Assembly: GCF_009905375.1 (NCBI RefSeq)
Contig: NC_133647.1
Coordinates: 7,015,144-7,079,143, forward strand
DNA: 64,000 nucleotides
Direction of reading: 5' to 3'
Source: Apium graveolens
Taxonomy: Eukaryota > Streptophyta > Magnoliopsida > Apiales > Apiaceae
The translations under genes and the position numbers were made by a program. Below the pieces are notes generated by a model. That model did no database searches, was not told the origin of the DNA, and worked only from the letters and a program-made list of their open reading frames with translations. Every line of letters begins with the position of its first letter. The first letter of the stretch is position 1. Below are positions 45,400 through 56,770 of this stretch, in pieces.

Positions 45400-48300
45400 T
45401 CCAGAGTATATAAGAGGGATAAAAGCATTTTTTAAAAATGCATTTCCCATCTAGAAAAATGGCGATCAAATGAAGTGTTCGTGCAAAAAATGTATTAAAC
45501 GTAATTGGTACTGTCAAGATGTCATCTACGATCATCTTGTTTGCAATGGCCCTTCTCTGTTACATGCCGATTGGATCTGTGAGGTTTCACAGACAAAATT
45601 AGGAGGTACTGATGACTTTAAAGATTGTGAAATGGGGATTGAATTTGAAGACAATTTAGATGCAATGTTTAATTACACGCGTAAGAATTTTGAAAATCAA
45701 GGAGGCTATAAAGACGAACCAAATGCAGACGCTAAGAATTTTTTTCGACATATTGAAGAAGGAAAACAACCATTATGTTCAGGTTGTACTACGTTTCTCG
45801 ATTAAGTTTCCTGATCAAATTTTATCATTTAAAATGCGTTTACGGAATTAGTGAGTCAGCATTTGGAGAATTACTAAAGCTGATCAAAGAAGCGTTTCCT
45901 GATGCCAATCTCCCTTTGACTTTTAATGCTGCAAAGAGTGTCATTAGGGATTTAGGCCTTCACTACGAGAAAATACATGTGTGCCCCAACAGCTGCATAT
46001 TGTATTGGGGTAAAAATAAAGAAAAAAATGAATATGAAACTTGTGGTGTGTCGAGGTGGGTTGTACATGAAAAAGATGGCATCATTGAAAATAATGATCC
46101 ACCGAAGTTGATTCATAAAGTAGCAGCAAATGTGATGAGGTACTTCCCACTACAACCAAGGTTATAGAGGATGTTCCTGTGCAAAGACTTTTCCAGACTT
46201 ATGAGATGGCACGCATTAGGATGAACAAAAGATGGAAAATTAAGACATCCGGCTGATGCTTTGGCTTGGAAGGCGATTGATGCTCATTATTCTGATTTTG
46301 CAGTGGAAAATCGAAATATTAGATTGGGTGTACCAGCTAATGGTTTTAACCCATATCGTTCAATGAATTTAAGTCATAGTACATGGACAATCGTGTTGGT
46401 AAATTATAACCTTCCCCCTGGCTATGTATGAAACAAGAAAATATGATTCTGTCCACGTTAATATCCGGTCCAGATTCTCCCAAGAACAATATTGATGTTT
46501 ATATGCAGCCCTTAATTTTGGATTTAAAAGCATTGTGGAAAGATGGTGTCGAAACTTATGATTCCCTGACCAGCGAGAATTTTAATTTACGAGCAAGCGC
46601 GTTGTGGACAATAAGCGATTTTCTGGGGTACGCTATGTTATCAGGCTGGAGTACGAAGGGGAAACTAGCAAGTCCAGAGTGCCATTACGAGACTTCTTCT
46701 GTTTATTTGAAACATAGCAAAAAAAACTATCTACATGAATCATAGAAACATTCTTGATCCGACACACGAGTGGAGGCTAGATAAGAAGAGATTTAATGGT
46801 GAAATGGAAATGGGGAATAGTCTAGTGCCTTTAACAGGAACACAAATTGAAGAGTTATTATGGGGGTATGAAAATCAGTTTGGAGATAAGACCCGGAGGA
46901 AGCGTAAAAGGGTTGGCCCTTTCAAAAAAAATCAATATTTTTTTATCTGCCCTACTGGTGTCATAATCCGCTTCGACATAACTTGGACGCCATGCATATA
47001 GAGAAGAACATATGTGATAAAATATTAGGTACTTTGTTTAATATAAGTGGCAAGTCGAAGGATCACCTAAATACTCGTTATGATTTACGGGATCGGGGCA
47101 TAAGAAAGCCTCTTTATCCTATTAAAAGTGACGATAGAAAGCATATTGAAATTATGGCAGCGATATTTGACATGACAAATAAGGAAAAAGAAAATTTCTG
47201 CAGCCTATTGAAAAATGCTAAACTTCCTCATGGTTGTGGCTCAAATGTAAGTCGGTATGTGCACATAAAAGAGAGAAGGGTGGTGGGGTATAAGAGCCAT
47301 GATGCTCATTTCATACTCCACTATTTATTGCAATTTGCCGTAAAAAATACATTAAAACCCAAGGTCGCATTACCGATGATCAGGTTGGGTTCATTTCTTC
47401 GCGGTCTGTGGAGCAAGGTGGTAGAATTAGATGATATTAAGAAGTTGCAAAGAGAAATTGTGGTAATACTTTGTGAATTTGAAATGATTTTCACAGAGCC
47501 ATTTTTCGATATTATGGTCCACTTGCCTGTACATCTATGCAGAGAAGTAGAATACGGTGGACCTGAGCACCTATGTTGCATGTTTACAATTGAACGATAT
47601 CTAGGAAAGTTGAAAGGCTATGTTAGAAATAGAAGTAGGCCAGAAGGTTCTATTGCAGAAGGGTACTTGGCTAAAGAGTGTGTCATATTTTGTTCAAGGT
47701 TTCTGGACGTCGATGGAGTAGTAGAAAATAATTCAAATGATTTTGGAAAATTTGGAACAAATGTGGAATATCACATCAGAATAAAAAAGAATAAGGATGG
47801 CAGGATATTCAAAATGAAAGATGCAGATTGGAAGGCAGCGCATCGTTATATTCTTTTTAATTTCAATAATAAGGAAATAGAAAGTTTAATCGAGTAAGTT
47901 CTAATTTCCCTTTTAGTTTACTCACCAGTTAAGTATTGATATCTATATATATTATTCGACCTTATTAATTATTCAGGGAGCATCGAGCTTTCATGGATGG
48001 TCTTGCAAGTCAGCAAAAATATAAAAGGGAACAAGCACACATGGAAGACTTTTGGAAATGGTTAAAAGATGAGGTTCTAAAAAAAGAAAATATTTCAAGG
48101 AATTTAGAGGTGTTTGCTTTGGGGCCTAATCGACTAGCTAGGAAGTTTACGGGCTATGTAATAAATGGATACAGATTCCATACCAAATTTAGAGATTCCC
48201 GATGTACAACACAAATTAGTGGGGTATTTTTAACAGCCGAGACCACTACCTTCGCAAGCTCGAAAGACCAGAATCCAGTAGTTGGGGGTGTCAATTACTA

Positions 48301-48692
48301 CGAATCAATCGAATAAATATTCGAACTTGACTATTGAGGAGTTTTTACAGTGGTCCTGTTTAAATGTTGCTGGTACAAAGAAGAAAAAGATCATTTTGGT
48401 CTTACTCGAGTAAACTTTAATAAGTTACGCCAAAAATCTGATCCTTTTGTCCTATCTTCACAAGTTCAGCAAGTGTTTTATATGGATGATCCAGTTGAGA
48501 AAAACTGTCAATATGTTATCAAACAATTACCTATCCAAATTACCGAGGGACTGGTGCGACACTGAAAATCAGAACGCAATGGAAGAAGACTTCAGCATTT
48601 ATCATTCATATAATATTGGAATAAATTGTGAAACTGAAGGGGTTTGGATTAGGGACGATGTTCCTTTAACACAAATCCATGTTCCATCTCCT
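45400..48692 (+). pseudogene. TNP2-like CACTA transposase (Transposase_21, DUF4218, DUF4216), broken
   Basis: The N-terminal transposase-associated domain reads 'WIGFPRSSPEYIRGIKAF' and 'CSCKKCIKRNWYCQDVIYDH' with a TAG between (45452-45454). The Transposase_21 region has 'NSCILYWGKNKEKNEYETC', 'HPADALAWKAIDAHY', 'GFNPYRSMNLSHSTW', 'SGPDSPKNNIDVYMQPL' and 'LSGWSTKGKLASPECHYE'. Next come 'NLDAMHIEKNICDKILGTL', a hallmark of TNP2, then DUF4218 ('PFFDIMVHLPVHLCREVEYG', 'RPEGSIAEGYLAKECVIFCS') and, after a GT-AG intron at 47894-47976, DUF4216 ('VLFKCCWYKEEKDHFGLTRV', 'SSQVQQVFYMDDPVEKNCQY'). Lesions: TAG 45452, frameshift near 45785, TAG 46165, TGA 46222, frameshifts near 46415, 46735 and 46940, and a break between 48316 and 48350. 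The usual 'TDGFNP' reads 'ANGFNP', so a likely catalytic Asp is also lost. No ATG is visible for the true start. Confidence 0.92.
47894..47976 (+). other. Intron in the CACTA-4 transposase gene
   Basis: Begins GTAAGT and ends ATTCAG. Removing it joins 'NNKEIESLIE' in frame to 'EHRAFMDGLASQQ', with a codon split 2+1. Confidence 0.8.
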
Positions 48693-48976
48693 TAGATTAT
48701 GTATTTGTATAACATAATAGTGGTTAACTATGTATTTTCATGTTGTTCTCTATTTTTATGTAAGGTCTTTAATTATGTGTTTGAAGTGTAGTTTATATCT
48801 GCCGAACTATATAAGTTTCTTTTCTTTATTTAATTACCTTCATGTCCATTTGTTTTAGTCTACTTTTATTGCTTCTGTTTTTGTCCTTTTTGTACATTTG
48901 TTCTCTGTTCTTTATTTAATTACCTTCATGTCCATTTCGATGCTGGTCATAGAGTTCTAATATTTTTTTCTACAGA
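48693..48976 (+). other. Spacer between CACTA-4 transposase and ORF2
   Basis: T-rich, containing a direct repeat of 'TTTATTTAATTACCTTCATG' at about 48824 and 48911. It ends in a splice-acceptor-like TTTTTTTCTACAG just before the ORF2 ATG. Confidence 0.5.
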
Positions 48977-51900
48977 ATGGATAAAATGATAAATGTGAGG
49001 CTACACTATGAAGCACGAAAGTCGAGGTTGCTAACACGCGTGGACGTGGAAAGATTTTCCTACACCGTCCTTATTGAGTTTGTGAAAGATTACCTCAATT
49101 TCTCAGAAATTGGAGGAATCTATATAAGTAAAGGAAAGAGGGGTGGCTAGAATCTTTTGTTGGATGACAAGGATGTAAATCAACATGTACTTGGCTGCGA
49201 GAATGACGAAGAAATTCATTTTTACATTGACAACACTGTTGACCTGGACATTGAGCCCACTTGCCAGATGCAGCCACATGTTAAAATACGAGCAAGGAAA
49301 AATATAATTGAAGGTAATTAATTGCATTTCTTTGTAATCTTTGTGAAGCAGTCCCATTTTGTGTATACTGATTCGAAGCCTCCTTAATTTGTATTTATGT
49401 GTAGCTAATCCAGGTTCTGCTAAGAAACAATCGAAGCGTAAGTACACTACAACTCATTTGCTTCAACAGCAAAGAAGGAGTAACAGGACGAAAATTTCCC
49501 CCGTGCCTGAGATGAGTTCAAGTAAACAAGAAGCAAGTCTGAAAGAAAAAGGATCGGCAAGGAGGAAATTACAGTTAGCAACTGAACCAGGTGATGATGA
49601 AGACACCGCAGAGAATGACCTTGATATTGAGGTACTTTTGATTTTTTGCTCTCTTCAGGTGATTTAATTTCTATGGTTTAATTACTTTACACCTTATAAC
49701 TATGGTTGCAGTTGCCTCCCCCGCCACCACTACCAGTGACAGACTATGAACTAGGGAGAATACAACGTATGAAAGAAAATGATGTAGTTTATAAATCACT
49801 TGGGTTGCCCACTTTAGTTGCTGATAAGGGAAAGCAAGATGAACAGATTAAAAAAACAAAAAATAAAGATCGATATCCAGAGGAAGGCGATGAATATTTT
49901 TCAGAAAATGAGAGTGAAGATGCCAGCGATGATTCATTAAAGGTACTAGATCATTACTAAATCTTTCGGAAAGATTTTTTAGAGCTTTTGTATTAGTACA
50001 CAATTTAGGGTTAAAGGATTTTGTAATGCTTAGTTGATAAAAGGTATCTTTCTCTGTCGCAGCTCCTTTATAGCAATCTAGAACAAAACACAGTATGTAA
50101 TGACGCTTAAGTTTCAATCAATTCTTGCCAATAGCCATAATTAAATCATAAAAAAACATATTATTACGACCCCTGATAGTTATAATCTATATATCATTTA
50201 ACATTATTAAATATTGATGAACAGGATTTTTTGTAGTATTGAATTTATATAATATTTCATAATCATTAATTAGGATATTTAAATGCTAAGGATTAATTTC
50301 CTTTACACAGTTTCCACATGGTCTCCGCGTTTTAGCATCTATATATAAATAAGTTCAATTTTCATTATTAATCAAGTGCAAGTAATTTTTCCATGCTGGT
50401 ACTAACTATCATTTTTTATTTTAGAGAAAAGAAATTGTCAAGTGAAAGAAAGCTAGAACTAACAGGGAAGTTGGACCGACAACTCGGTCACGAGCTAATG
50501 CAGTAGTTCAAAGTGATGCCATTGTCACTGCAACAAAGAAGTAGCCCAACAAAGCTGGGAATAACAGGGAAGTGACTAGCTCGTTTAATCCACCAGTTCT
50601 AAATCCAACATGTAGCAAAATGTTTAAACAATTTGGCAATCATGAAGAAGCTGGTTCAGTTGCTGCTTATTTAGCAATGTGTGAGTGTCAAAAAGCAGAA
50701 TCTTGCAGCTCCAACATTGGAAAATGTTCCTGAACTAGGCCAAGAAGGGATGGAAACCGAAGAAGTTGAAATAGGTATATGTTTTTGGATTATTTACATG
50801 TTTTTTGTAAGGTTATACATTGACTTGTATTCATTTTCTATAAACCTGGTATTTATGCAAAGTACAAGCTCCAAGAAAGCCTAGAGGGCCGTTAAAAATG
50901 AGTGCAGTTCATGCCAGAGGTCCTAATGAAAAAGTAGTCATTAATTTTAATGAAGAGGGTCAGCCAATTTCTGATTAGCAGAAAGTTGTGATGGAGTTCA
51001 CTAATTTTCTTGGAACACTATCCAAGGATAATGTATCTCTCACTTACATCAACTGGCATGTTGTTCCTGTGCAATTAAAGAACCAAATGCGGGAATATAC
51101 TTTGGTAAATCTCTAAGACTTACTTGTGAATTTTAGTTGGCACTTTAGTAATTTTTTTTTACTTGTGAATTTGTTGTTACTATAAAGGTCGAGCATATTA
51201 AATTCTGCTTTTAAATTAACTGATTTATTATTACATCATCAGAACTTATTGCATCATCAGAACTTATTATCAAAACTTTGGTAGATATTAATTTTTGCTT
51301 TTAAATTAACTGATTTATTATTGTATCATCAGAACTTATTGCATCATCAGAACTTATTATCAAAACTTGGGTAGATATTAATTTCTGCTTTTAAATTAAC
51401 TAATTTATTATTGCATCATCAGAACTTATTGCATCATCAGAACATATTATCAAAACTTGGGTAGATATTAATTTCTACTTTTAAATTAACTGATTTATTT
51501 CTTTATATATGTATATGGTAGGCTAGGTATGTTATTCCGGAAGAAGGGCACATGTGGGTCATGCACACACTTAATGAGTCTTGGAGGCGGTTTAAGTCTC
51601 TGATGAAAAAGGCACATTATAGGAAATATAGTACTGATGAGAAAAGGATTGAGAACAGGCCCGACACAATTCCGCTTGAAGATTTTAAAATGCTTTTGAA
51701 GTACTGGGGGGATGAATCAGTTCAGGTACTATGCCCAATTTATATAATGTTAATATTATTTCATGTGGAACATAAAAGTTGAAATGAGGAAAATTCATGA
51801 TAATAATATAATTCAATGTAAATTAAATTAATGATATTTAAATAATAATGGTTGGATACATTTGTTAATATATTTTTTATTGCTTTTTAATTTTAAGTCC

Positions 51901-52609
51901 CTAGCCGAGGATAATGTTGCACGTCGTAATACAATAACTGAGACACATACCATGGGGCCCAGAACTCATGCACAAGCTAAAGAAAAGCTGGTATGATTTT
52001 CTTGTTTTCACTGTTAGTTTAAAGTATATTTTTGTTCGGTCGAATATTAATTGGTCCATCATTTATGCACTAAAATTTTATTGTATTGATACATGATAGA
52101 AAAAGAAGGACCTGAATATTACCAAGCCATCTTATGCTGAAATCTACTTGGAAATGTATAAACGAGAACCAGGGAGAACTTACAAGACGATTACTGAAGA
52201 ACTGAGAAAAAATATATAAGTATAATATTATATTATACTGCTGTCATTTGAGTGCATGCTAGGCTTCAAATATTAATATAGTCATTTCTTCTAGAGGCAA
52301 GTTCAGGAATTGGTGAATGATGGAAATATTGTTGAGGCTAATGCACTTGTCCATGGTGGTAAACCTCATGGACAAAATTGGTTAGTGGGAAGAAAGGGTA
52401 AAAAACTTACAAATGACATGACTTATGCTGCTCCTTCAGACCAGTATGTGCAGAAGTTGTCTGCAAAAATAAAGCAAGAACTTGAATCTGATTTGGAGGC
52501 CAATGTGAACGCAAAAGTGCAGGAGAATATATCGTGGATGTTGAAAAAGCTAGGTGAAGCTAATCCAAGTCTTAAGTTCGACATTAGAGACTTGTGTGCC
52601 ACTGCATAG
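48977..52609 (+). pseudogene. CACTA-4 ORF2 (Transposase_24 / En-Spm accessory protein), multi-exon
   Basis: ATG at 48977 directly follows a possible acceptor. I read about nine exons with GT-AG borders. Exon 1 ends near 49313 and has a TAG at 49148-49150. The next starts 'ANPGSAKKQSKRKY' (basic, near 49405). Then comes the proline start 'LPPPPPLPVTDYELGRIQRM' (49712) with acidic 'SENESEDASDDS'. A low-complexity exon from about 50425 has stops. An exon (about 50870-51105) has 'EKVVINFNEEGQPISD', a stop, then 'TNFLGTLSKDNVSLTYINWH'. The next is 'ESWRRFKSLMKKAHYRKY' (51523-51725). After short exons with 'HTMGPRTHAQAKEKL' and 'SYAEIYLEMYKREPGRTY', the last exon ends '...SLKFDIRDLCATA' (52607-52609 stop). 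The pattern matches plant CACTA second proteins that bind subterminal repeats. Not functional. Confidence 0.82.
51211..51500 (+). repeat. 90-bp tandem repeat in an ORF2 intron
   Basis: The unit 'TTAAATTAACTGATTTATTA...GCATCATCAGAACTTATT' repeats with an exact 90-base period (the marker ...TGCTT ends at 51210, 51300, 51390 and 51480). Within each unit 'GCATCATCAGAACTTATT' is itself doubled. Confidence 0.9.
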
Positions 52610-53470
52610 GCGGCACCGAAATTTAGACTATCCTTAGGTCACTCGACCTAATATATAGAGATTGTCATTTCTTTTAAATGTTAGACTTAATTTTGTGTGA
52701 TTTTTGGCACATTGGACAACTTGTAATGAATTTAATAGTTAGTATGATGTTGGGGTTAGATGTATTTTGTGGATGGGCTTGTACTGGGGTTGGATGATAG
52801 TTGTTGGATGGCTAGTTGAATTGTTGAATGGTTGTAGTTGAATTGTTGAATGGTTGTTGGATGATTTTCATGGGTTTATGTAATTATCAAACAGTATCTT
52901 GCAATATTTTTAATTAAAGCGTTGCATTTGATATTTGGGTGTTGTATTATAAATTACTATTACTGTTTTTACCAGAAATTGTGGTATTGCATTAACTATC
53001 TAAGTGTTGCCTTCAATTATGTTTTACTATGCTAAAATAAGAGAAAAAGCGTTGCATTACATACCACTAACGTGGCATGGGGATCACTGCTGATATGGCA
53101 TGTGGGCCCCCAACTGCTTACGTGGCATCCACGTGTAATTTCTATGGGGACCAGTGTTGATGTGGCATCCACGTGTCACATGCTGACGTGGCCTTAATGT
53201 GGGCCCCACAGATGACGTGGAGTTTTACATCTCTCTTATGGCAGATGCAACGCTGCTTGGTGTTGCATTTGATGTATTTACTGTTGCATTACATCTATTA
53301 GGCAATGCTTATTGGTGTTGCTTTAGACACCTAAAAAGCGTTGCATTAGGCCTCTAATACAACAACCGCAGATGTAACGCCCCTTGGTGTTGCATTATTG
53401 AAAATGCAACGCTTTTCCGTCATAAGGCAACATCAGAAGAGCATAGTATTTGAGCACTTATGGCGTAGTG
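52610..53470. repeat. CACTA-4 3' region and right subterminal repeats
   Basis: Contains repeats of GCGTTGCATT / AATGCAACGC (near 52919, 53048, 53250, 53338, 53390, 53405) and a patch of six or so 'ACGTGGCATCCACGTG'-like phrases (53070-53220). Ends TTATGGCGTAGTG. Confidence 0.75.
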
Positions 53471-53920
53471 GGTATTGGAACTTGAGCCAGTTTTCAAAAA
53501 AGACTGAGGATTTGATCCAAGCCCACAACTGAATGCATACCGGAGCCAACAATCCACCATAAGTCAGTCTGAAAAAGTGAGCAATTTAGTACATGTTAGT
53601 TGGTGACTTGTATCTATAATACCAAGCACTCTTATTCTTATCGATATGGGATGTTACCAACACCCCCAATTATTGGATCGACATCCTCTTCGATCTTACA
53701 AACACACAAACAAAACTTGGGCAGTGCCTCTATTTTTTCGGCCGGGAAGAGCTCTGGTACTATTTATAACATCCAAGCCTATAACAGAATGCATATCGGA
53801 CCCAACAACCAACCACAGTCAATCCAAAAAAGCTAGCAATTTAATACATAATAGTTGTTCACTTGTATCAATAAAGGTACTAAACATTCTTATTTTATTG
53901 ATGTGGGATGTTATAGTAAC

Positions 53921-54740
53921 TTTTAATTTTTCTTTTGTCTCGGGTGCCACGTTCATGACCTTGATAACTACCTCCTTCTTGACCTTTTTGGCTTGAAGTT
54001 ACATCAACACTTGTTATATCGCTTGATTCATTCCTATCTAGTCACCAACGGCTTACCAGCATCACTTCATTTCTTCTAACAGTCCTCCTCTCTAATTAAC
54101 AATTGCCCTTAATTAGCATCAGTTTGCCCTTTAAGTCGTTTCTCATAAGCCTTGAGAGATCCAATAGCATCATCCAAACTCATGTTCTCAAGGTCACCAA
54201 ATTGCTCAATCGTCAAAATAATTTGCAAGAATTTTGGTGGTATTGCATGAAGTTACTTTTAAAAAACATAATTTGCTCAACTTTTTCTCCTAGTGCATGA
54301 ATATATTCATCAACCCATTCATTTTCATATAGATATCATTTAATTATTGTATTTCCTTTATAAATAATGATTTGAACTCAATCTTATGAATTTACACTTT
54401 GGCTTTTTTCATATGTTCGAAACCCAAACACAAAGTTTATATAGTTTTCCAAGCCTCCTTAGGAGTCTCCTCTTTTGCTACTACCAACATGTCCTCTAGT
54501 AAACCTTGATTAATTATAGATGATAAAATAGTTTATGTCTGTTTATCAATGAAAGCATTTGGATCCTAAGGCTAATGGTTTTTTACTATTTATTTTCTTA
54601 CATAAACACTTTTATTCCCATTGAACAAGCTGTATAGTTGCCCCTAGCTAACAACCGGTAACTCAAACCAACGCATTCCTTATTTTTACTTATCTCCATC
54701 TCTATCTTCTTAAATAGGAATATACTTGGGTATTCAATGA
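53921..54740 (-). pseudogene. Copia-4 gag remnant
   Basis: On the minus strand: fragments of the UBN2/Gag region at about 54300-54080 ('YIHALGEKVEQIMFF', 'LSNLVTL', 'LEDAIGSL'-like), then 'SSQKGQEGGSYQGHERGTRD' and 'KRKIKSY', which joins in frame to the zinc knuckle at 42913 across the composite insertion. Several stops are present. Gag identity rests mainly on order and the knuckle. Confidence 0.7.
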
Positions 54741-54747
54741 GTCCAAA

Positions 54748-54760
54748 GCTCTGATACCAA
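54748..54760 (-). other. Copia-4 primer binding site
   Basis: The minus strand reads TTGGTATCAGAGC, an exact match to the common initiator-Met tRNA PBS, 4 bases inside the putative LTR end at 54765. Confidence 0.85.
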
Positions 54761-54764
54761 CTAT

Positions 54765-55120
54765 TGTATATGAATTACCAAGTGTATATTTATACATATA
54801 TAATTATTTTCTTTGAAACTGATAAAAACTAAGAAGTATGGACATAAAAGTCACCTTTTTTATTTTCTGGAAGTAGTATAGCTTCAATAAACTTGATGAA
54901 TGAAAATATAAAGTAATGGCTAAAAACTAGATAAAACTAAACCAACACCCCTAATAATGTTCAACCTCTAACTTTTATTCAATAAAGCTCCTACAATTTC
55001 TCTATGTGATTCAGACTAATTCATGTATGCTAAAGAACCCGCTAGATGAACAACTGAAATCATAAGATTCAGATTAAAACACAACAAGCTTACTCTAGTT
55101 TGATAGGAATAAATGCCACA
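54765..55120 (-). mobile_element. Copia-4 5' LTR
   Basis: The inner end is TGTATATGAATTACC (complement ...CATATACA) next to the PBS. The outer end is judged to be AATGCCACA at 55120 (complement TGTGGCATT). Parts resemble 40690-40880 in the 3' LTR. The outer boundary is uncertain. Confidence 0.55.
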
Positions 55121-55129
55121 TATACTTGA

Positions 55130-55375
55130 TTTGGATCATGAGTGGTGCAACTGGGGAATTGATGGCCTAGAAGGTCCGCCAGCAAACAACATAAAGCCTT
55201 CAAGTACACTACTTGTACACTTCCATCACGGTTTTATGGCAATGGTCCATGAAGTTGCTCATAAAACTCCCAACAAATATTGCTAAGGAGCCATTCTACC
55301 ATGTGGGCCACCTCATCAATATCAGGTAATGGTTCTCAATCAATTTTATCTAAAGAGTAACCATTGCTGACATTA
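55130..55375 (-). pseudogene. Unidentified protein-like fragment
   Basis: One minus-strand frame reads as normal-looking protein over about 80 codons with two in-frame stops. Phrases are 'DEVAHMVEWLLSNICWEFYE', 'QLHGPLP', then 'DGSVQVVYLKALCCLLADLL'. I do not recognise the family, and no retrotransposon motif is visible. It sits immediately outside the copia-4 LTR. It may be a host gene fragment or a diverged element protein. Confidence 0.4.
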
Positions 55376-55726
55376 TAAATTTAATAAAAAAATGTTCAAA
55401 TAAGTGAGAAATTATCATAATATATTTGAAGATCCATCATAAAATTGTATATAAATGGATAAAAGACTCATATATTTCTTCCTTTTCATGCTGAAAGATA
55501 TGAAAAATGTTATAAAATAATAATTAAAAAATTAAGCAACTTTTTTTACTGGTTTAAAAAACATACCAATGTTTAGCATCTAAATTAGCATAGACAGGCT
55601 GCAAATATTATTACTAATTACTAAATTATAAGGAATTAGTGAGTGGGAGATTTCTTAGACCAAAGCTTCAAATATTATTACTAATCACTAATTTATAAAG
55701 AATTAGTAAGTGGGGAAAAAAGACCA
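55376..55726. other. AT-rich stretch with a local duplication
   Basis: No gene. 'AATATTATTACTAATTACTA...AGGAATTAGT' at about 55605-55640 recurs at about 55671-55706. Confidence 0.5.
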
Positions 55727-56460
55727 TTAATTATGAAAATAAATACTCGATAGAAAAAAATAACCCGTAAAATTAAAAAACCTAATTGTACCTGTAACAT
55801 TAACTAAACATACTTTTTTGTGTGTTATGATGAAAATAAATAAGTGAGATATTTTACTTTTATATAGGGCGAAAACCTTCAAGTCTTCTTTTAATTTTGG
55901 ACACGTGGATTGTATATGACGAAACTTCTCACAATAAAAGTTTATATTAGTGTTATGTTTCTTACCATACTTCATTTTCCTACGAGGTGCATCTACCAAT
56001 AGTACACTTTCATTATATGTATCACTTAATTCTTACTTAATCAACTTTTCGGCCTCCACGAGAATGACAATATTTCTTTACATCACCAATTTTTCCGCCT
56101 TTAGGAGAACCACAATATTCTCATCCAAAGAAAAATTGATTTTCTCAACCAATAATGAAGTAATCATATTACTATAATTTTTCAGTAGAGACACCCGTAA
56201 ATGAACAACTTTTCTCACATACTAGAATTTTCATCCAACAATTTTTCATCCAAATTATTCAGCTGGCTGATCAAGTCATTGAAATAATTCAGATTTATTC
56301 TGTTGTTCCATATTTTTCTATCTTGAACCCGAAAAAAAATCTTGAGAAATAGCTTGTTAAACAAAGACTTTGAGAGATAAGTTTTCATTAATTTATCCCA
56401 AAACCACTTGAGATTATCCACATCAAAAACATTTGACATGATTTGCGGTGTAGAAGCCAA
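55727..56460 (-). pseudogene. Copia gag remnant (copia-5a)
   Basis: From 56460 down: 'DNLKWFWDKLMKTYLSKSL' and 'NLNYFNDLISQLNNLDEKLL', typical of the UBN2/Gag domain ('...YFNDLI.QL.NL....DE'). Lower down, near 55930-55990, lies a zinc-knuckle relic 'FYCEKFRHIQSTCPKLKE', in which the first Cys and the His remain recognisable. Frames are broken between the two. The rest of this element on the minus strand is not visible. Confidence 0.7.
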
Positions 56461-56597
56461 CCGGATTGTAAATAAGGTACATAACTTCTTGTCTTCCTAA
56501 TTTGTATCATGAACATGACTAGCCTACTTCTTTTTCAGAGTGGCATATAACCCTTGTTGAATCAATATGACTATCTATTATCACAAGGTTGGAGAAA

Positions 56598-56770
56598 GCA
56601 AATAAATATAAGATATCATTTTATTTGAGAACAGGTGAACAAGAAAATTATAAAGCTCGTGCATTGCCTGGCCGAAGAAAATTTAGCGGATATTTTCGTT
56701 AGCCAATTAAGCCAGATGTATTTTATAAATTGAAGCAGAAGCTGAAAATGCAAATTCGGGTTTGATGAGG
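56598..56770 (+). pseudogene. Copia RNase H C-terminus fragment
   Basis: The plus strand reads 'NIRYHFI', a stop, 'EQVNKKIIKLVHCLAEENLA' then 'DIF', and after a frameshift 'KPIKPDVFYKLKQKL'. This is the standard copia pol ending (usually '...ADIFTKPL...F..L...L'). It is orphaned, with no RT upstream. Confidence 0.75.

Larger units (their letters stand above)
43545..53470 (+). mobile_element. CACTA-4: large CACTA with TNP2 and ORF2, formerly autonomous
   Basis: Perfect TIR of 23 bases starting CACTACGCCATAAGTGC (right end complement identical). The flanking triplets are GGG and GGT, one mismatch. It lies in the second plus-oriented repeat of the TRIM-like composite. In plus order it has subterminal repeats, a tRNA-like patch, a promoter-like region, a TNP2-like transposase (about 45400-48692), a multi-exon ORF2 (48977-52609) and right subterminal repeats. 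Several frameshifts and stops make it inactive, but it keeps the full gene order of autonomous CACTA elements. Confidence 0.93.
42914..53915. mobile_element. TRIM-like composite in copia-4 gag, split by CACTA-4
   Basis: The target duplication GTAAC is at 42909-42913 and 53916-53920, and joining the flanks restores the copia-4 zinc-knuckle frame exactly. The ends are inverted: TATAATATCCC at the left, GGGATGTTATA at the right. Without CACTA-4 it is 1076 bp. The left half has two direct repeats in plus orientation (about 42914-43147 and 43370 onward), a PBS-like TGGGATCAGA at 43151, and a PPT-like AAGTGGGGGAG at about 43353. The right half has two direct repeats in minus orientation (about 53531-53657 and 53779-53915). 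It resembles two TRIM retrotransposons head to head; no protein is encoded. Confidence 0.75.
40500..55120 (-). mobile_element. Copia-4: decayed Ty1/copia, split by the TRIM-like composite
   Basis: Read on the minus strand: 5' LTR (about 54765-55120), PBS (54748-54760), gag (about 54740-53921), insertion, zinc knuckle and protease (42908-42420), partial integrase (to about 41560), PPT (near 41425-41435) and 3' LTR (40500 to about 41421). RT and RNase H are missing, so a large internal deletion occurred. The gag frame is continuous across the insertion (53921 to 42913) at the zinc knuckle. Confidence 0.8.
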
